A stretch of 64,000 nt of DNA from Membranihabitans marinus (GCF_019802045.1 NZ_JAHVHU010000007.1:124001-188000), one strand, 5' to 3'. Shown: positions 25,980-36,158, counted from the stretch's first letter. Numbers and translations: made by a program. The notes: a model not told the origin generated them from the letters alone.

Positions 25980-26681
25980 ATGAGTCGTAATTTCATCCCC
26001 GCTGCCTTAATCCTTGGAATCGCCGTAATTATCGCCAGTTGGATTTTTGGAACCAAATTTTATGAAAGTCGATTTTCAGATCGCTACGTTAGTGTCAAGG
26101 GCTTGTCAGAGATGGAAGTCAAAGCTACATTGGCCTCCTGGACCCTGGAAAGCCGGATTGACGGCCCTTCCTTTGAGAATGTCAAACAAGAGGTCAATAG
26201 TCAGGCCAATATAATTTTGAATTGGCTGCAGGGAAAAGGTTTTACCAAAACTGAAATAAAAATAGAAGATGTATCGGTTAGCCGCAACTATTATCAGCAA
26301 GGGCAACCTCCGTTTAATGGTTCCGTCCGGGTAAGCTTACAAACAAAGAATGTAGACTTGCTGGAGGAGATATCAGGTTTGACCACCGAATTGCTAGACC
26401 AGGGGGTATTTTTAAGCGGCGATCGATGGTCCAACCGTCCCAGATATTACTTTACAGGGGTGAATGACATCAAACCAGAGCTTTTACGAAAAGCTACTCA
26501 AGCAGCTCTGGAATCTGCCGAGCAATTTGCCGACAATTCAGGGGCAGAAGTGGGTGACATCAAATACGCAAACCAAGGGATTATTGTATTGCTTCCAGGC
26601 AACCGGATTGAGGAATCCCACGAATTTTACAAAGATAAGATCGCCCGCGTGGTGGCTTCACTGGATTATTACATTGAATAA
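25980..26681 (+). CDS. SIMPL domain (DUF541) membrane-anchored protein
   Basis: An N-terminal hydrophobic helix (about 7-25, IPAALILGIAVIIASWIFGT) anchors a periplasmic SIMPL domain: YVSVKGLSEMEVKATLASWT, then ILNWLQGKGFTKTEIKIEDV, and LRKATQAALESAEQFADNSG near the C-terminus. 233 residues is typical. Members have been linked to oxidative stress and cell-surface structures, but the molecular role is unknown. The gene is divergent from the aminotransferase with about 60 bp between starts. Confidence 0.85.
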   Translation: MSRNFIPAALILGIAVIIASWIFGTKFYESRFSDRYVSVKGLSEMEVKATLASWTLESRIDGPSFENVKQEVNSQANIILNWLQGKGFTKTEIKIEDVSVSRNYYQQGQPPFNGSVRVSLQTKNVDLLEEISGLTTELLDQGVFLSGDRWSNRPRYYFTGVNDIKPELLRKATQAALESAEQFADNSGAEVGDIKYANQGIIVLLPGNRIEESHEFYKDKIARVVASLDYYIE

Positions 26682-27116
26682 AAAAATTGGCTGCACCAAA
26701 AGGTTGATGCAACCAATTTACTACCAACTATGAAAATCTAATGTTATGGGTCGTTTTACACCCACGCACTTGATCGGCTTTTGTAAGAAGGTAGATTTCA
26801 CCACTCATCAGTATATAAATAACCAACCTGGGTAAATTGTTCATTTCCAACAGATCCGGATTAGATGTCCCATGTTGCACCCAATGTCCAATCCCATTGG
26901 GGGAGGGATATATGGATCTATACGTGCGTAATAGACAATTGGATTTATGACCTATGGATTATTTCGGATGATCTGTTATCCAAAGCGATGCAGGAGCTTC
27001 GGTCTCCCGGGATAATCTTAAGCGAAGTTGACCAGTCTTTTAGAGCAGTCTTCTAGAGGTGTGTTTTATAAAACCAAACACCGCATGAATACTCATTCAC
27101 CATCAATAAGTAATCA
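26682..27116. other. 435-bp intergenic region
   Basis: Between the SIMPL gene stop and the SusD-like stop (convergent). It holds a hairpin at 26685-26718. No convincing gene, RNA or promoter was seen in the rest; short open frames here lack family resemblance and plausible codon use. Confidence 0.5.
26685..26718 (+). terminator. Hairpin after the SIMPL gene
   Basis: AATTGG-c-TGCA (26685-26695) pairs with TGCA-a-CCAATT (26708-26718), one mismatch, directly after the stop codon at 26679-26681. No long U-tract follows. Probable terminator. Confidence 0.45.
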
Positions 27117-28538
27117 TCATTTTCCGTCCCAAAATACCGGATCGGTCAACCCGCCAATGGATGGTACGTTGGAACCATTCCGACTTTTTTCCGTATCTGG
27201 ATACTCCAACCTTCGGATGTAATCATTGAGATTAGCATTCGCCGGCAAATCAAAGTCCGTGTATTGATAATCAAAGCGACGTGCATCGTTCCAAGTTTCA
27301 GGCTGAAGGAAAAGCGCAATATATTTTTCATCCATAATGTTCTGCAGAGTCAATGATGAGCCGTCCAGATCAGGGTATTTATCCTGAAAATATGCTGTGA
27401 TGGCATTTTCATCCACACCCACTTTCTCCATATTGGCACGGATAGCGGCCCTAAACGCGCCTAGTGCTCTATCCATATCATCTGACCGAAACGCTGCCTC
27501 TGCTTCAATAAATTTTTGCTCTGCATAAGAAAACAAGATCAAAGGGGCATCCTCTGAAGAATAGAAGCCGGAAGTCTCCAGATAGACTTCTTCCTGAATG
27601 GTGCCATCTCCACGGCGACCTGCTCCATTTGGTGTACCTCGAAAAATCATTTGTCCATCTTCTTCAAACGGTTCTGTGATCAATGCCAAACGTGGATCGA
27701 CGACACCAAAAGTAGTTCCATTCATTGCATCAACAATCTGCTCGGACATCCAACCATCGAGCACCAGGTTGTCATTATTGATTGCTGCCTGGGCCCAGGG
27801 GTTTCGGACATCAAAAAAGGTCAGCTGTGCATCATCGCTATTTCCTTCCAGGCCGTTGGACACTGCGCTTAGTACAGCATTGGGATCGTAACTGGATTTT
27901 TTCGTAAAATGATTGAGATAGCGCGCTTTTAAACCATGCGCAAGATTCAGCCATTGATCCATATTTCCCGAATAGATCAGATCTTTATCTGAAGCTGGTG
28001 ATCCCGCATCTCCACCACTATTGATCAGACTAATAGCTTCATCAATCAATCCAAGTAGGGTATTGTACACTTGTTCTTCTGAATCATACGAGGGTTGAAT
28101 GATTTCACCACTGAACCCGGCGGAATACGGAATACTTCCCCAAGAGTCGGCAGCCATAGCCAGGTTTACAGCCATCATCAATTTACCAATCGCTTCATGA
28201 TTACTGGCGTTAATCTCCTGAGAAAACCGAATAAGATCATACGCATCTGTCATAGTACCATACAGGTTGGCCCATCGTGACGAATAATCCACTTCTTCAT
28301 AGGTGTCCGTGGGGGAGGATTCATTGGGCGAAGCAAAATACTGAACAAAGTAGTTCGTGTAGCTGGTAGCAACCCGATAATTATTGTATGGGGTCTGATA
28401 GGTGGTCCGCATCACCAGACCATCCAACGGTGCCTCTGTAGCCACGTTGGGATTTTCATTAATGTCCAGATAATCATCACAAGCAGTAAATACAACCGAA
28501 GTGGTAAAAACGATAAGTAGAATATATAGATTTTTCAT
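27117..28538 (-). CDS. SusD/RagB-family outer-membrane lipoprotein (SusD-like 2 type)
   Basis: Cell-surface nutrient-binding lipoprotein that forms a lid on its SusC partner. Signal peptide with lipobox VFTACDDYLDINENPNVATE, the start typical of the SusD-like 2 group. TPR-like helices form most of the chain (GKLMMAVNLAMAADSWGSIP; MDQWLNLAHGLKARYLNHFT), and the C-terminal part has WNDARRFDYQYTDFDLPANA. 473 residues is normal. It follows the SusC gene by 12 bp. No glycosidase, peptidase or regulator is adjacent, so the nutrient is unknown; peptide or glycan are both possible. Confidence 0.93.
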   Translation of the reverse strand: MKNLYILLIVFTTSVVFTACDDYLDINENPNVATEAPLDGLVMRTTYQTPYNNYRVATSYTNYFVQYFASPNESSPTDTYEEVDYSSRWANLYGTMTDAYDLIRFSQEINASNHEAIGKLMMAVNLAMAADSWGSIPYSAGFSGEIIQPSYDSEEQVYNTLLGLIDEAISLINSGGDAGSPASDKDLIYSGNMDQWLNLAHGLKARYLNHFTKKSSYDPNAVLSAVSNGLEGNSDDAQLTFFDVRNPWAQAAINNDNLVLDGWMSEQIVDAMNGTTFGVVDPRLALITEPFEEDGQMIFRGTPNGAGRRGDGTIQEEVYLETSGFYSSEDAPLILFSYAEQKFIEAEAAFRSDDMDRALGAFRAAIRANMEKVGVDENAITAYFQDKYPDLDGSSLTLQNIMDEKYIALFLQPETWNDARRFDYQYTDFDLPANANLNDYIRRLEYPDTEKSRNGSNVPSIGGLTDPVFWDGK

Positions 28539-28550
28539 TGTTGCTTTGTT

Positions 28551-31500
28551 TTAGAAGGTGACATTAATGGAAAATGTAAAGCTCCGTACTGCCGGATACG
28601 TAAACCCACCAAAGCCATCATCGGCATTCCCATTGCCCCGGTTACCTTCCGGATCAAATCCAGTGAACGGCGTACTGAGCCAAAGATTATGCCCTACTCC
28701 TGAAATACGAACATTTGAAACCGGAATATTCGCCAATACAGATTGTGGCAGCCTGTAACTCAAGGTCAGGTTACGCAACCGGACCCAATCCGCATCTTCG
28801 ATAAAGTTCTCCGTGATGCCCCGGTACACATTCCGGTAAAACCCGGCTCCATAGCTTTCTCCATCGGGTCCCACACCTTGTCCCTTGAACACTGATTGGG
28901 TGTTCACACTGCCATCAGCGGTCACGCCTTCAAACACGACGGTCTCGTTCCGGTCTTCGGTAAAAGGAGAGATTCCAAATGCAGCCATAAAGTTACTCTG
29001 CTGATTATACTTTTGAACGCCCTGTCGGGTGTCAAATAAGGCTGATATTTCAAAATTAGCATACGCAAATCGTGTGGATACAGAACCAAACCATTTTGGT
29101 TGCGAGTTTCCGAGAATAAGTTGCTCCCGGTTTCTTACAGGAAAACCGTCATCGCCGATCAGGATGGGCTGTGAGTAATCGGGTGTTTGCCCCTCTTTAG
29201 CATTGTACCGGGCATAAGAGGTTCCATACAGGTTCCCATAAGCTTGACCAGGAATAAGTTTTAAGGATGCAGTAGCCCCTGAGTAGCCATAACTAGAACC
29301 TAAAAATATCTCATCAACTCCTTCGATAATTTCAATGACTTCGTTGTTGTTGGAAGTGAAGTTCAGCCGTATATTCCACAAGGCTTTTTCTGTTATAATC
29401 GGATTCAGATCCAAACCAATCTCCACCCCTCTGTTGCGTATACTCCCTGCGTTGAGGATAAAGGTTGAAAATCCCGTAGCGAGCGATGTCGGCACAGGCA
29501 CGATCTGATCTTCACTCAGGTGATTGTAAAATGTAAATTCCAACCCGGCTTTACCACCCAATGCTTCCAAATTGAATCCAGCTTCGAAGGTGGTGGTTTT
29601 TTCCGGTGAAAGATCCGGCGCTCCTTTCGTATTCCCCCGTGTAAATGCCCCGATGTCATCGGTCGCATACACCGTGCTTAGACGATAGGGGTCTGTATCT
29701 TTTCCGATGGTTGCATACGACAACCGTAGTTTCCCGTAATCTAAGAATCCGTTGAAAGGTTCAAATTGCTCTGTGAACACATAACTCAAACTTGCCGACG
29801 GATAGAAAAAAGAGCGATTGGATACGGGCAATGTCGAGCTCCAGTCGTTTCGGCCGGTGACAGTCAAAAAGTACGTGTTCTCATACTCAAGCAATAATTC
29901 ACCAAAAGCACCCACGATCCTTTTGTTAGTCAGATTGCTTGATGATGACAATGTTTTTGGATTTACATTATTCAAGCTGAACCAATCCCATACCGCAAGT
30001 TCGCTGCCACCGGTAGTCACCCGGTTATAGCTCTGATCCAACAAATCATGGCCTATCAGAAAATTGGAATTGAACTTTTCTGAAAATTGACGATTAAAAT
30101 TCAATATGAGGTTGGAATTAATGTCCCGGTTCCGGATACGTGTCTCGGTTACGAAACCCAGTCCATTGTCCTCGTGAACATTTTCACCTTCGATTCCTGT
30201 TGGTGCCGGGGCACGGAGAAATCGAAAATCTGAATACTGATCCAGGCCTGCTTGATAACGAATATTGAACCAATCGGTCACATCGTATTGGATCGTAAAG
30301 TTCCCGATGTATCGATCCACATCATCGGTGAATTTATTGGTCTTCGCACCATAGGTGGGATTGTTCCCTCGCTTGCCGTCATTCCGATACCCTTTCATGG
30401 TTCCGTCGGGGAATTCAAAGTCAAGCACATCGCGGCGCGGTGCCCAGTAGGTCAGGCTTTCATTGTAGCGGTCCGCATTGACCCGATCTCCGCCGGAATT
30501 GACATAATTGATTCCTGCCGTTAACTTAATCTTTTCAGTAGCCTGCATGGTTCCATTAAACCGAGCAGATAAATTTCCATAGTTGGAAAAAGGCACCACA
30601 CCGACATGATCCAGATTTGACAAAGAAAGCCGAAACGTTGATTTATCATCTCCGCCTGACATGGCGAGCGTATGCCGCCATTTATGCCCCTGCTGATAAC
30701 CGTTTTTGTAATTATTATATATTTCTTCGGGATGGGACGGGTCCTGTGCCCGAGCTTCTTCAACCGTCGACCCCCAGCTTGGCCAAAATGAATTGGGATC
30801 GTAAACCCCGTTGTATCCCTGCGTAAACTTATCCTGGGTCTCAGGATATTTGTTTATATTTTCAAAACCAAAGGAGGAAGTCAGATCTACCTTCAGGCCG
30901 CCACCGACGCCCTTTTTTGTGGAGATAATGACTGCACCATTTGCGGCACGTACTCCATACAATGCAGTGGCTGCACCACCTTTCAGGATACTCATGGATT
31001 CTATATCATCTGGATTGAGATCACCTACGCGGTTTGACATGGTCCGGCTGGATCCCCCGCCTACGGTATAGGTAGAATTGTCGATGGGCACACCATCTAC
31101 TACAAAAAGTGGCTGATTATCGGCATTGGGATCCAGAGAATTGATCCCGCGAATGATAATTCGGGCCGATTCTCCGGGGCCACCACCGCTACCGGATATC
31201 ATCACGCCGGTCGCTTTACCCTGAAGTGAGTTTAGCAGATTATCATCGACCGCTAACTCCAGGTCTTTGCTTTTGATTTCATCGATGGCATAACCAAGTC
31301 CACGGTTGCGCTTGCTACGTCCCAGTGCAGTAACCACAATTTCATCGAGCTGATTACCCTCTGAGAGCACAACATTAATCTCAGTTTGACCCTTTATTTC
31401 GACATCTTTTGATTGATAACCGACATAAGAGAACCGCAACGTCTGACCTTCGGAGGCCATGATGGAATATTTTCCATTAAAATCTGTTACAGCGCCGTTC

Positions 31501-31649
31501 CCCGTCTCTACAACGAGGATGTTCGCAGCTATCAAGGGTAGTCCATCTTCATCGGTGAGCTGCCCTTGGATTTGGCGATCTTGGGCCGAAAGGACAAATG
31601 GAAGGACAAGAAAAATAAACAAGGAAAATCGTGTAGTTAGTTGATCCAT
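28551..31649 (-). CDS. SusC/RagA-family TonB-linked outer-membrane protein
   Basis: TonB-dependent importer paired with the SusD-like lipoprotein. The ATG at 31649 gives a good signal peptide (MDQLTTRFSLFIFLVLPFVL then SAQD); the frame extends 10 codons further upstream. Domains: carboxypeptidase-regulatory-like N-terminal extension (about 25-105; GQLTDEDGLPLIAANILVVE), plug with LDEIVVTALGRSKRNRGLGY and RIIIRGINSLDPNADNQPLF, then the beta-barrel to a C-terminal FSINVTF. About 1032 residues, standard for SusC. First gene of the pair. Confidence 0.95.
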   Translation of the reverse strand: MDQLTTRFSLFIFLVLPFVLSAQDRQIQGQLTDEDGLPLIAANILVVETGNGAVTDFNGKYSIMASEGQTLRFSYVGYQSKDVEIKGQTEINVVLSEGNQLDEIVVTALGRSKRNRGLGYAIDEIKSKDLELAVDDNLLNSLQGKATGVMISGSGGGPGESARIIIRGINSLDPNADNQPLFVVDGVPIDNSTYTVGGGSSRTMSNRVGDLNPDDIESMSILKGGAATALYGVRAANGAVIISTKKGVGGGLKVDLTSSFGFENINKYPETQDKFTQGYNGVYDPNSFWPSWGSTVEEARAQDPSHPEEIYNNYKNGYQQGHKWRHTLAMSGGDDKSTFRLSLSNLDHVGVVPFSNYGNLSARFNGTMQATEKIKLTAGINYVNSGGDRVNADRYNESLTYWAPRRDVLDFEFPDGTMKGYRNDGKRGNNPTYGAKTNKFTDDVDRYIGNFTIQYDVTDWFNIRYQAGLDQYSDFRFLRAPAPTGIEGENVHEDNGLGFVTETRIRNRDINSNLILNFNRQFSEKFNSNFLIGHDLLDQSYNRVTTGGSELAVWDWFSLNNVNPKTLSSSSNLTNKRIVGAFGELLLEYENTYFLTVTGRNDWSSTLPVSNRSFFYPSASLSYVFTEQFEPFNGFLDYGKLRLSYATIGKDTDPYRLSTVYATDDIGAFTRGNTKGAPDLSPEKTTTFEAGFNLEALGGKAGLEFTFYNHLSEDQIVPVPTSLATGFSTFILNAGSIRNRGVEIGLDLNPIITEKALWNIRLNFTSNNNEVIEIIEGVDEIFLGSSYGYSGATASLKLIPGQAYGNLYGTSYARYNAKEGQTPDYSQPILIGDDGFPVRNREQLILGNSQPKWFGSVSTRFAYANFEISALFDTRQGVQKYNQQSNFMAAFGISPFTEDRNETVVFEGVTADGSVNTQSVFKGQGVGPDGESYGAGFYRNVYRGITENFIEDADWVRLRNLTLSYRLPQSVLANIPVSNVRISGVGHNLWLSTPFTGFDPEGNRGNGNADDGFGGFTYPAVRSFTFSINVTF

Positions 31650-31750
31650 CGCTTTAACATTTGTGGGTAAAATTAACACAAATAAAATTAAAACCGCGAA
31701 AAAACGTTAAGATAAACCAAATTACATCCACTCCACAATCGTACCAGAGG

Positions 31751-33760
31751 TTACAACCGCTTTTTAAGCGCTTTCATTTCATCTCTATACTGAGCAGCGG
31801 TGATAAAATCCAGTTCCTTGGCAGCTTTTTTCATATTGGATTCTGCTTCTTCAATAGCTTTTTCGAGTTGGTCTCTATTCATATAATCCAACACCGGGTC
31901 TTCCGCGACCAGCTGATTCTCTTCCGGTCCTGCATACGCTTTTTTACCCCGGATATCCAGTATAGAATGGGCACTCAAAATCTCCTCTTTGCTCTTCGTG
32001 ACGGTTTGGGGCGTAATACCATGCTCCTCATTGTAGTCCATTTGTTTTTGCCGACGACGATTGGTTTCATCGATGGTATTTTGCATGGACCGGGTCATCT
32101 TATCTGCATAAAATATGACTAAACCGTTGTTGTTCCGGGCTGCGCGGCCTGCTGTTTGGGTCAAGGATCGCTCATTTCGCAGAAAGCCTTCTTTGTCCGC
32201 ATCAATAATCGCTACCAGGGAAACTTCAGGGAGGTCCAACCCCTCCCGCAACAGGTTGACACCAATGAGCACATCAAAAATTCCCAAGCGAAGCTGCTGC
32301 AGAATCTCCACCCTTTCGAGGGTATCCACTTCGGAATGGATATACCGGCATTTTATATCTAGTTTTTGCATGTAGTCGGTCAGTTCTTCAGCCATGCGCT
32401 TGGTCAGGGTCGTTACCAGAACCCGTTCCCCGACCAGGATCCTTTTATCGATCTCATCAAGGAGGTCATCCACTTGATTGTAACTGGGACGAACTTCGAT
32501 CGGTGGATCCAGCAAGCCGGTTGGCCGAACAACCTGTTCGACGATTACACCTTCGGTTTGTTCAAGTTCGTACTCAGATGGCGTCGCACTGACGTAAACG
32601 ATCTGATTCGTCATCCCTTCGAATTCCTCAAAACTCAATGGTCGGTTGTCCATCGCCGACGGAAGCCGAAATCCAAAATTCACCAAATTCATTTTCCGTG
32701 CCCGGTCTCCGCCCCACATACCACGGATTTGTGGAATCGTGACGTGACTTTCATCAATCACGGTCAAATAATCATCCGGAAAATAATCCAATAAACAGAA
32801 TGGCCGACTGCCCGGCTGTCTTCTGTCAAAAAAGCGGGAATAATTTTCTACACCGTTGCAATAGCCCAGTTCACGAAGCATCTCAATATCAAAAGTCACC
32901 CGTTCATGAATCCGGCTGGCTTCAAAATACCTGTTGTCTGCCTCAAAATATTTCTCTTGCTCGTGCAGTTCATCTTCAATTTCCCGGATGATTTGCTTCA
33001 TCCGATCTTTCGGCGCCAGATACAGGTTTGCTGGAAATATAGCAGCGTGTTCCAACCGCTCGATACTTTTTCCGGTTTCAATCTCCAAACGTTCGATCTC
33101 TTCGATCTCATCACCAAAAAAGGTAACCCGGTAACCATAATCCACGTAAGGCAGATTAATGTCAATCGTATCTCCACGAACCCGAAAGGTCGCCCGGCTA
33201 AATTGGTGTTCGGTTCTGGAATACAAACTCCCCACTAATTGATGCAAAAAAGAATTTCTGGAAATCACTTTCCCTTCGTGAATCCGAATAATCCCGGTCT
33301 TGAAATCTTCCGGATTTCCCATACCATATATGCATGACACCGACGCAACGATGATTACATCCCGCCGACCTGATAACAACGAAGAGGTAGCTCGCAGTCG
33401 AAGCTTATCCACTTCCTCATTGATCGAGAGGTCTTTTTCGATGTAGGTATCAGAAGATGAAATATAAGCTTCCGGCTGATAATAGTCATAGTAGGAGACA
33501 AAATATTCGATCGCATTGTCCGGGAAAAACTCAGTAAACTCCCCGTACAGTTGCGCCGTCAGCGTTTTATTGTGCGTGATCACCAACGTCGGTTTATTCA
33601 CATTGGCAATCACATTAGCCATGGTGAATGTTTTTCCGGATCCCGTAACCCCTAGCAGCACCTGGGCATCTTCACCGGATTTTATTCCACGGGTTAACGC
33701 CGCTATCGCTTGCGGTTGATCTCCGGTCGGTTGATATGTAGATTCTAATTTAAAAGCCAT
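31751..33760 (-). CDS. uvrB: Excinuclease ABC subunit B
   Basis: DNA-damage verification helicase of nucleotide excision repair. The ATG at 33760 matches the family start MAFKLESTYQPTGDQPQAIA; the frame extends 10 codons upstream. Walker A LGVTGSGKTFTMANVI, the beta-hairpin region YYDYYQPEAYISSSDTYIEK, DEAD-like VIDESHVTIPQIRGMWGGDR, helicase motif VI region TQTAGRAARNNNG, and a C-terminal UVR motif (MKKAAKELDFITAAQYRDEM). 669 residues is the usual length. Monocistronic in appearance. Confidence 0.97.
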   Translation of the reverse strand: MAFKLESTYQPTGDQPQAIAALTRGIKSGEDAQVLLGVTGSGKTFTMANVIANVNKPTLVITHNKTLTAQLYGEFTEFFPDNAIEYFVSYYDYYQPEAYISSSDTYIEKDLSINEEVDKLRLRATSSLLSGRRDVIIVASVSCIYGMGNPEDFKTGIIRIHEGKVISRNSFLHQLVGSLYSRTEHQFSRATFRVRGDTIDINLPYVDYGYRVTFFGDEIEEIERLEIETGKSIERLEHAAIFPANLYLAPKDRMKQIIREIEDELHEQEKYFEADNRYFEASRIHERVTFDIEMLRELGYCNGVENYSRFFDRRQPGSRPFCLLDYFPDDYLTVIDESHVTIPQIRGMWGGDRARKMNLVNFGFRLPSAMDNRPLSFEEFEGMTNQIVYVSATPSEYELEQTEGVIVEQVVRPTGLLDPPIEVRPSYNQVDDLLDEIDKRILVGERVLVTTLTKRMAEELTDYMQKLDIKCRYIHSEVDTLERVEILQQLRLGIFDVLIGVNLLREGLDLPEVSLVAIIDADKEGFLRNERSLTQTAGRAARNNNGLVIFYADKMTRSMQNTIDETNRRRQKQMDYNEEHGITPQTVTKSKEEILSAHSILDIRGKKAYAGPEENQLVAEDPVLDYMNRDQLEKAIEEAESNMKKAAKELDFITAAQYRDEMKALKKRL

Positions 33761-33898
33761 AATGTGGATACCAACACGAAACAAAACCATTAGTTCCCGC
33801 TCGCTGTTTATTTTTTAAAGGTTATTGAGTTATTGAGTCGAATCACCTATTAACTGATGACCAATAACGAACATCAAAGTGGGCAAAAAACCAATACT

Positions 33899-34252
33899 AT
33901 GCAGATCAAAATCAAAAGAATTTATGACGACAAAGGCTCGAACGATGGCATCCGGATTCTGGTGGACCGGTTGTGGCCTCGGGGAGTGAGCAAAGAAGAG
34001 GCCAATCTCGACGAATGGTGGAAAGAGATAGCACCGAGCGATGAGCTTCGAAAATGGTTTGACCACGACGAGGACAAATGGGCAGAGTTTAAGAAAAAAT
34101 ACAAGAAAGAACTGGACGATTTAAGCTCGGAATTAACGAAAAAGTTAGACGAGCTCGACCTTCGTAAAACGATCGTTCTACTTTATGGGGCAAAAGACGA
34201 AAACCACAATCAGGCGGCGGTGCTCAAAGAATATCTGGAGGAGGAGGTCTGA
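33899..34252 (+). CDS. DUF488 family protein
   Basis: Small cytosolic protein of unknown function. The ATG at 33899 is preferred over 33857 because the family starts close to IKIKRIYDDKGSNDGIRILV. The family signature VDRLWPRGVSKEEANLDEWW and LRKWFDHDEDKWAEFKKKY are present, with TIVLLYGAKDENHNQAAVLK near the end. About 117 residues, normal. Divergent from uvrB, convergent with lspA. The upstream 60 bp contain degenerate repeat words (TTATTGAGTTATTGAG). Confidence 0.88.
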   Translation: MQIKIKRIYDDKGSNDGIRILVDRLWPRGVSKEEANLDEWWKEIAPSDELRKWFDHDEDKWAEFKKKYKKELDDLSSELTKKLDELDLRKTIVLLYGAKDENHNQAAVLKEYLEEEV

Positions 34253-34333
34253 TTTCACGAATCCGGACAGGTTTCAGGCAATAGACATTAGCCCAGCGAT
34301 TTTCACCCGCTGCAAATTCCTTTTACCACATGC

Positions 34334-35020
34334 TCATTCAGTTTCTACCGGTGCCAGGTTTTCAGTTTTTGTTTTGCTTTCTTCATTTTCGCTTTTCTTG
34401 TCCAGGCTACCGGAGAAAAAATTTCGGTAGAATATCAGAAGTGTGACCATTCCTATAAATATACTGGAATCAGCTACATTGAAAACCGGACGAAAGAATT
34501 GGAACATATTCCCCCCCACCAGTGGAACCCATTCCGGCCACACTGTATCAATCATAGGAAAGTAAAACATATCAACCACCTTGCCATGCAGCAGGCTGGA
34601 ATAGCCCCCTTCCGGCGGCATAAACTGAGCAATTCCTTCCGGAGTGAAACCACTCTCAGAAAAAATGACACCGTAGAATACACTGTCAATAATATTCCCT
34701 ACCGCACCGGCAAAAACCAAGGACAACGCCAGGATCATCCCCGTATTTTCTTTCCGACGAATCAACGTATTAATAAAATAAGCCAAGACCGCCACGGTGA
34801 CAATACGGAAGGTCGTCAAGGCCAGTTTGCCCCATTCGCCTCCCAGGCTGAGTCCAAATGCAGCGCCATTATTCTCTACAAAATGAATGTACGCCCAATC
34901 TTGGCCAAGAATAGGGATCTGTTCGTGGTAATAAAAATGGGTTTTGATGTATATCTTAGAGACCTGATCGATCGTAAGAATAATCAACACCAAGATGGTT
35001 ACTTTTAATCTACGGTTCAC
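34334..35020 (-). CDS. lspA: Lipoprotein signal peptidase
   Basis: Inner-membrane aspartyl protease that removes signal peptides from the many lipoproteins encoded nearby. Four membrane segments, with catalytic Asp in AGAVGNIIDSVFYG and in FNVADSSIFIGM, and NNGAAFGLSLGG near the first loop. 228 residues, longer than in proteobacteria (about 165) but usual for Bacteroidota; the C-terminal tail is Glu/Lys rich. Starts 13 bp after pdxA ends, likely one operon. Confidence 0.95.
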   Translation of the reverse strand: MNRRLKVTILVLIILTIDQVSKIYIKTHFYYHEQIPILGQDWAYIHFVENNGAAFGLSLGGEWGKLALTTFRIVTVAVLAYFINTLIRRKENTGMILALSLVFAGAVGNIIDSVFYGVIFSESGFTPEGIAQFMPPEGGYSSLLHGKVVDMFYFPMIDTVWPEWVPLVGGNMFQFFRPVFNVADSSIFIGMVTLLIFYRNFFSGSLDKKSENEESKTKTENLAPVETE

Positions 35021-35032
35021 GCTTTTACTATT

Positions 35033-36112
35033 TTATTCTTCAAACTCGGAAGGATCAAAATCATCGCTCCCCTGGTGAATATTTTGTTTTTGAAGTGGGT
35101 TTTCGTTCCAAGTTTTATAGTTCCTGCGGTGACGAATCGTGTCAATAGCCAGGTACAACGCCTTCCGCATCGACTGTGGATCAGCTTGGTTTTGCCCCGC
35201 AATATCAAATCCGGTGCCGTGATCCGGTGAGGTTCGCACTACCGACAACCCTGCTGTAAAATTAACGCCCTGTCCAAAACTCAACAACTTAAACGGAACC
35301 AAGCCCTGGTCGTGATACATGGCTAAAATACCGTCATACTTTTTGTATTCTCCACTGCCAAAAAAACCGTCTGCTGCGAAAGGACCAAAAACCAATTGGC
35401 CTCGCTTCTTGCTTTCTATAACCGCCGGACGTACGACCTGATCATCCTCCTTCCCGATAACTCCTCCATCTCCGGCATGCGGATTCAACCCCAATACCGC
35501 AATCAGTGGTTTTTCTTTTCCAAAATCCTCAATAAGCATTTGATGCATCAGGTCCAGCTTTTTTCGAATCAACCCTTTACTGATCGTCGAACTCACTTCG
35601 TTAATCGGAACATGATTCGTCACGAGTCCGATGCGCAGATCATCCCGAACCATGCACATCAGCGATTCATCGGCTTCCATAAACTGCGTAATGTACTCGG
35701 TATGCCCCGGGAACCCAAAATTGACTTTTGCCATGGCCTGCTTATGGATTGGTGCCGTTACAATAGCATCAATGTCTCCCGATTTCAGATCCTGTGTGGC
35801 TTTTTCCAAGGACAACGCAGCATATTTCCCCCCTTCAGAGGTAATCTCACCCAACATGATGTTGACATTTTCTGACCAACAATTGAGAATATTGACCGTA
35901 TTTTCCTTTGCATATGCGATGGTCGAAAGATTCGTATAATCAAACGATCGAGGTTCCACGATGTTTTTGTGATAAGAAACAACTTTTGACGAGCCATAGA
36001 TCACAGGAATACACTGATTGAAAATACGGTCATCTGACAACAATTTTATGATAATTTCAGGTCCGATTCCATTTACATCTCCTATTGTGATCCCTATTTT
36101 AGGCTTGTACAT
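35033..36112 (-). CDS. pdxA: 4-hydroxythreonine-4-phosphate dehydrogenase
   Basis: NAD-dependent step of pyridoxal 5-phosphate synthesis. Start KIGITIGDVNGIGPEIIIKL, metal-binding histidines in HKQAMAKVNFGFPGHTEYI, GLNPHAGDGG and AMYHDQGLVPFKLL, and the C-terminal RTSPDHGTGFDIAG. 359 residues, normal. Upstream gene of a pdxA-lspA pair. A TAACTTTG -7-like box lies at 36158-36151, about 40 bp upstream of the ATG. Confidence 0.96.
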   Translation of the reverse strand: MYKPKIGITIGDVNGIGPEIIIKLLSDDRIFNQCIPVIYGSSKVVSYHKNIVEPRSFDYTNLSTIAYAKENTVNILNCWSENVNIMLGEITSEGGKYAALSLEKATQDLKSGDIDAIVTAPIHKQAMAKVNFGFPGHTEYITQFMEADESLMCMVRDDLRIGLVTNHVPINEVSSTISKGLIRKKLDLMHQMLIEDFGKEKPLIAVLGLNPHAGDGGVIGKEDDQVVRPAVIESKKRGQLVFGPFAADGFFGSGEYKKYDGILAMYHDQGLVPFKLLSFGQGVNFTAGLSVVRTSPDHGTGFDIAGQNQADPQSMRKALYLAIDTIRHRRNYKTWNENPLQKQNIHQGSDDFDPSEFEE

Positions 36113-36150
36113 ATATTAGTATTACTTTAGTCCGCTCGTTTTTAACAACG

Positions 36151-36158
36151 CAAAGTTA
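36151..36158 (-). promoter_or_regulatory. Candidate -7 element of the pdxA-lspA operon
   Basis: The minus strand reads TAACTTTG, matching TAnnTTTG, 39 bp upstream of the pdxA start, in the 79-bp region divergent with rsmA. A TTG lies about 22 nt upstream of it on the same strand. Confidence 0.45.

Noticed and set aside
26865-27056. 63-codon open frame in the intergenic region
   Set aside because: No family resemblance, Trp-rich random-looking translation, no promoter.
35396-35875. 159-codon plus-strand open frame
   Set aside because: It lies wholly opposite pdxA, whose motifs are complete; no family resemblance or upstream signal.
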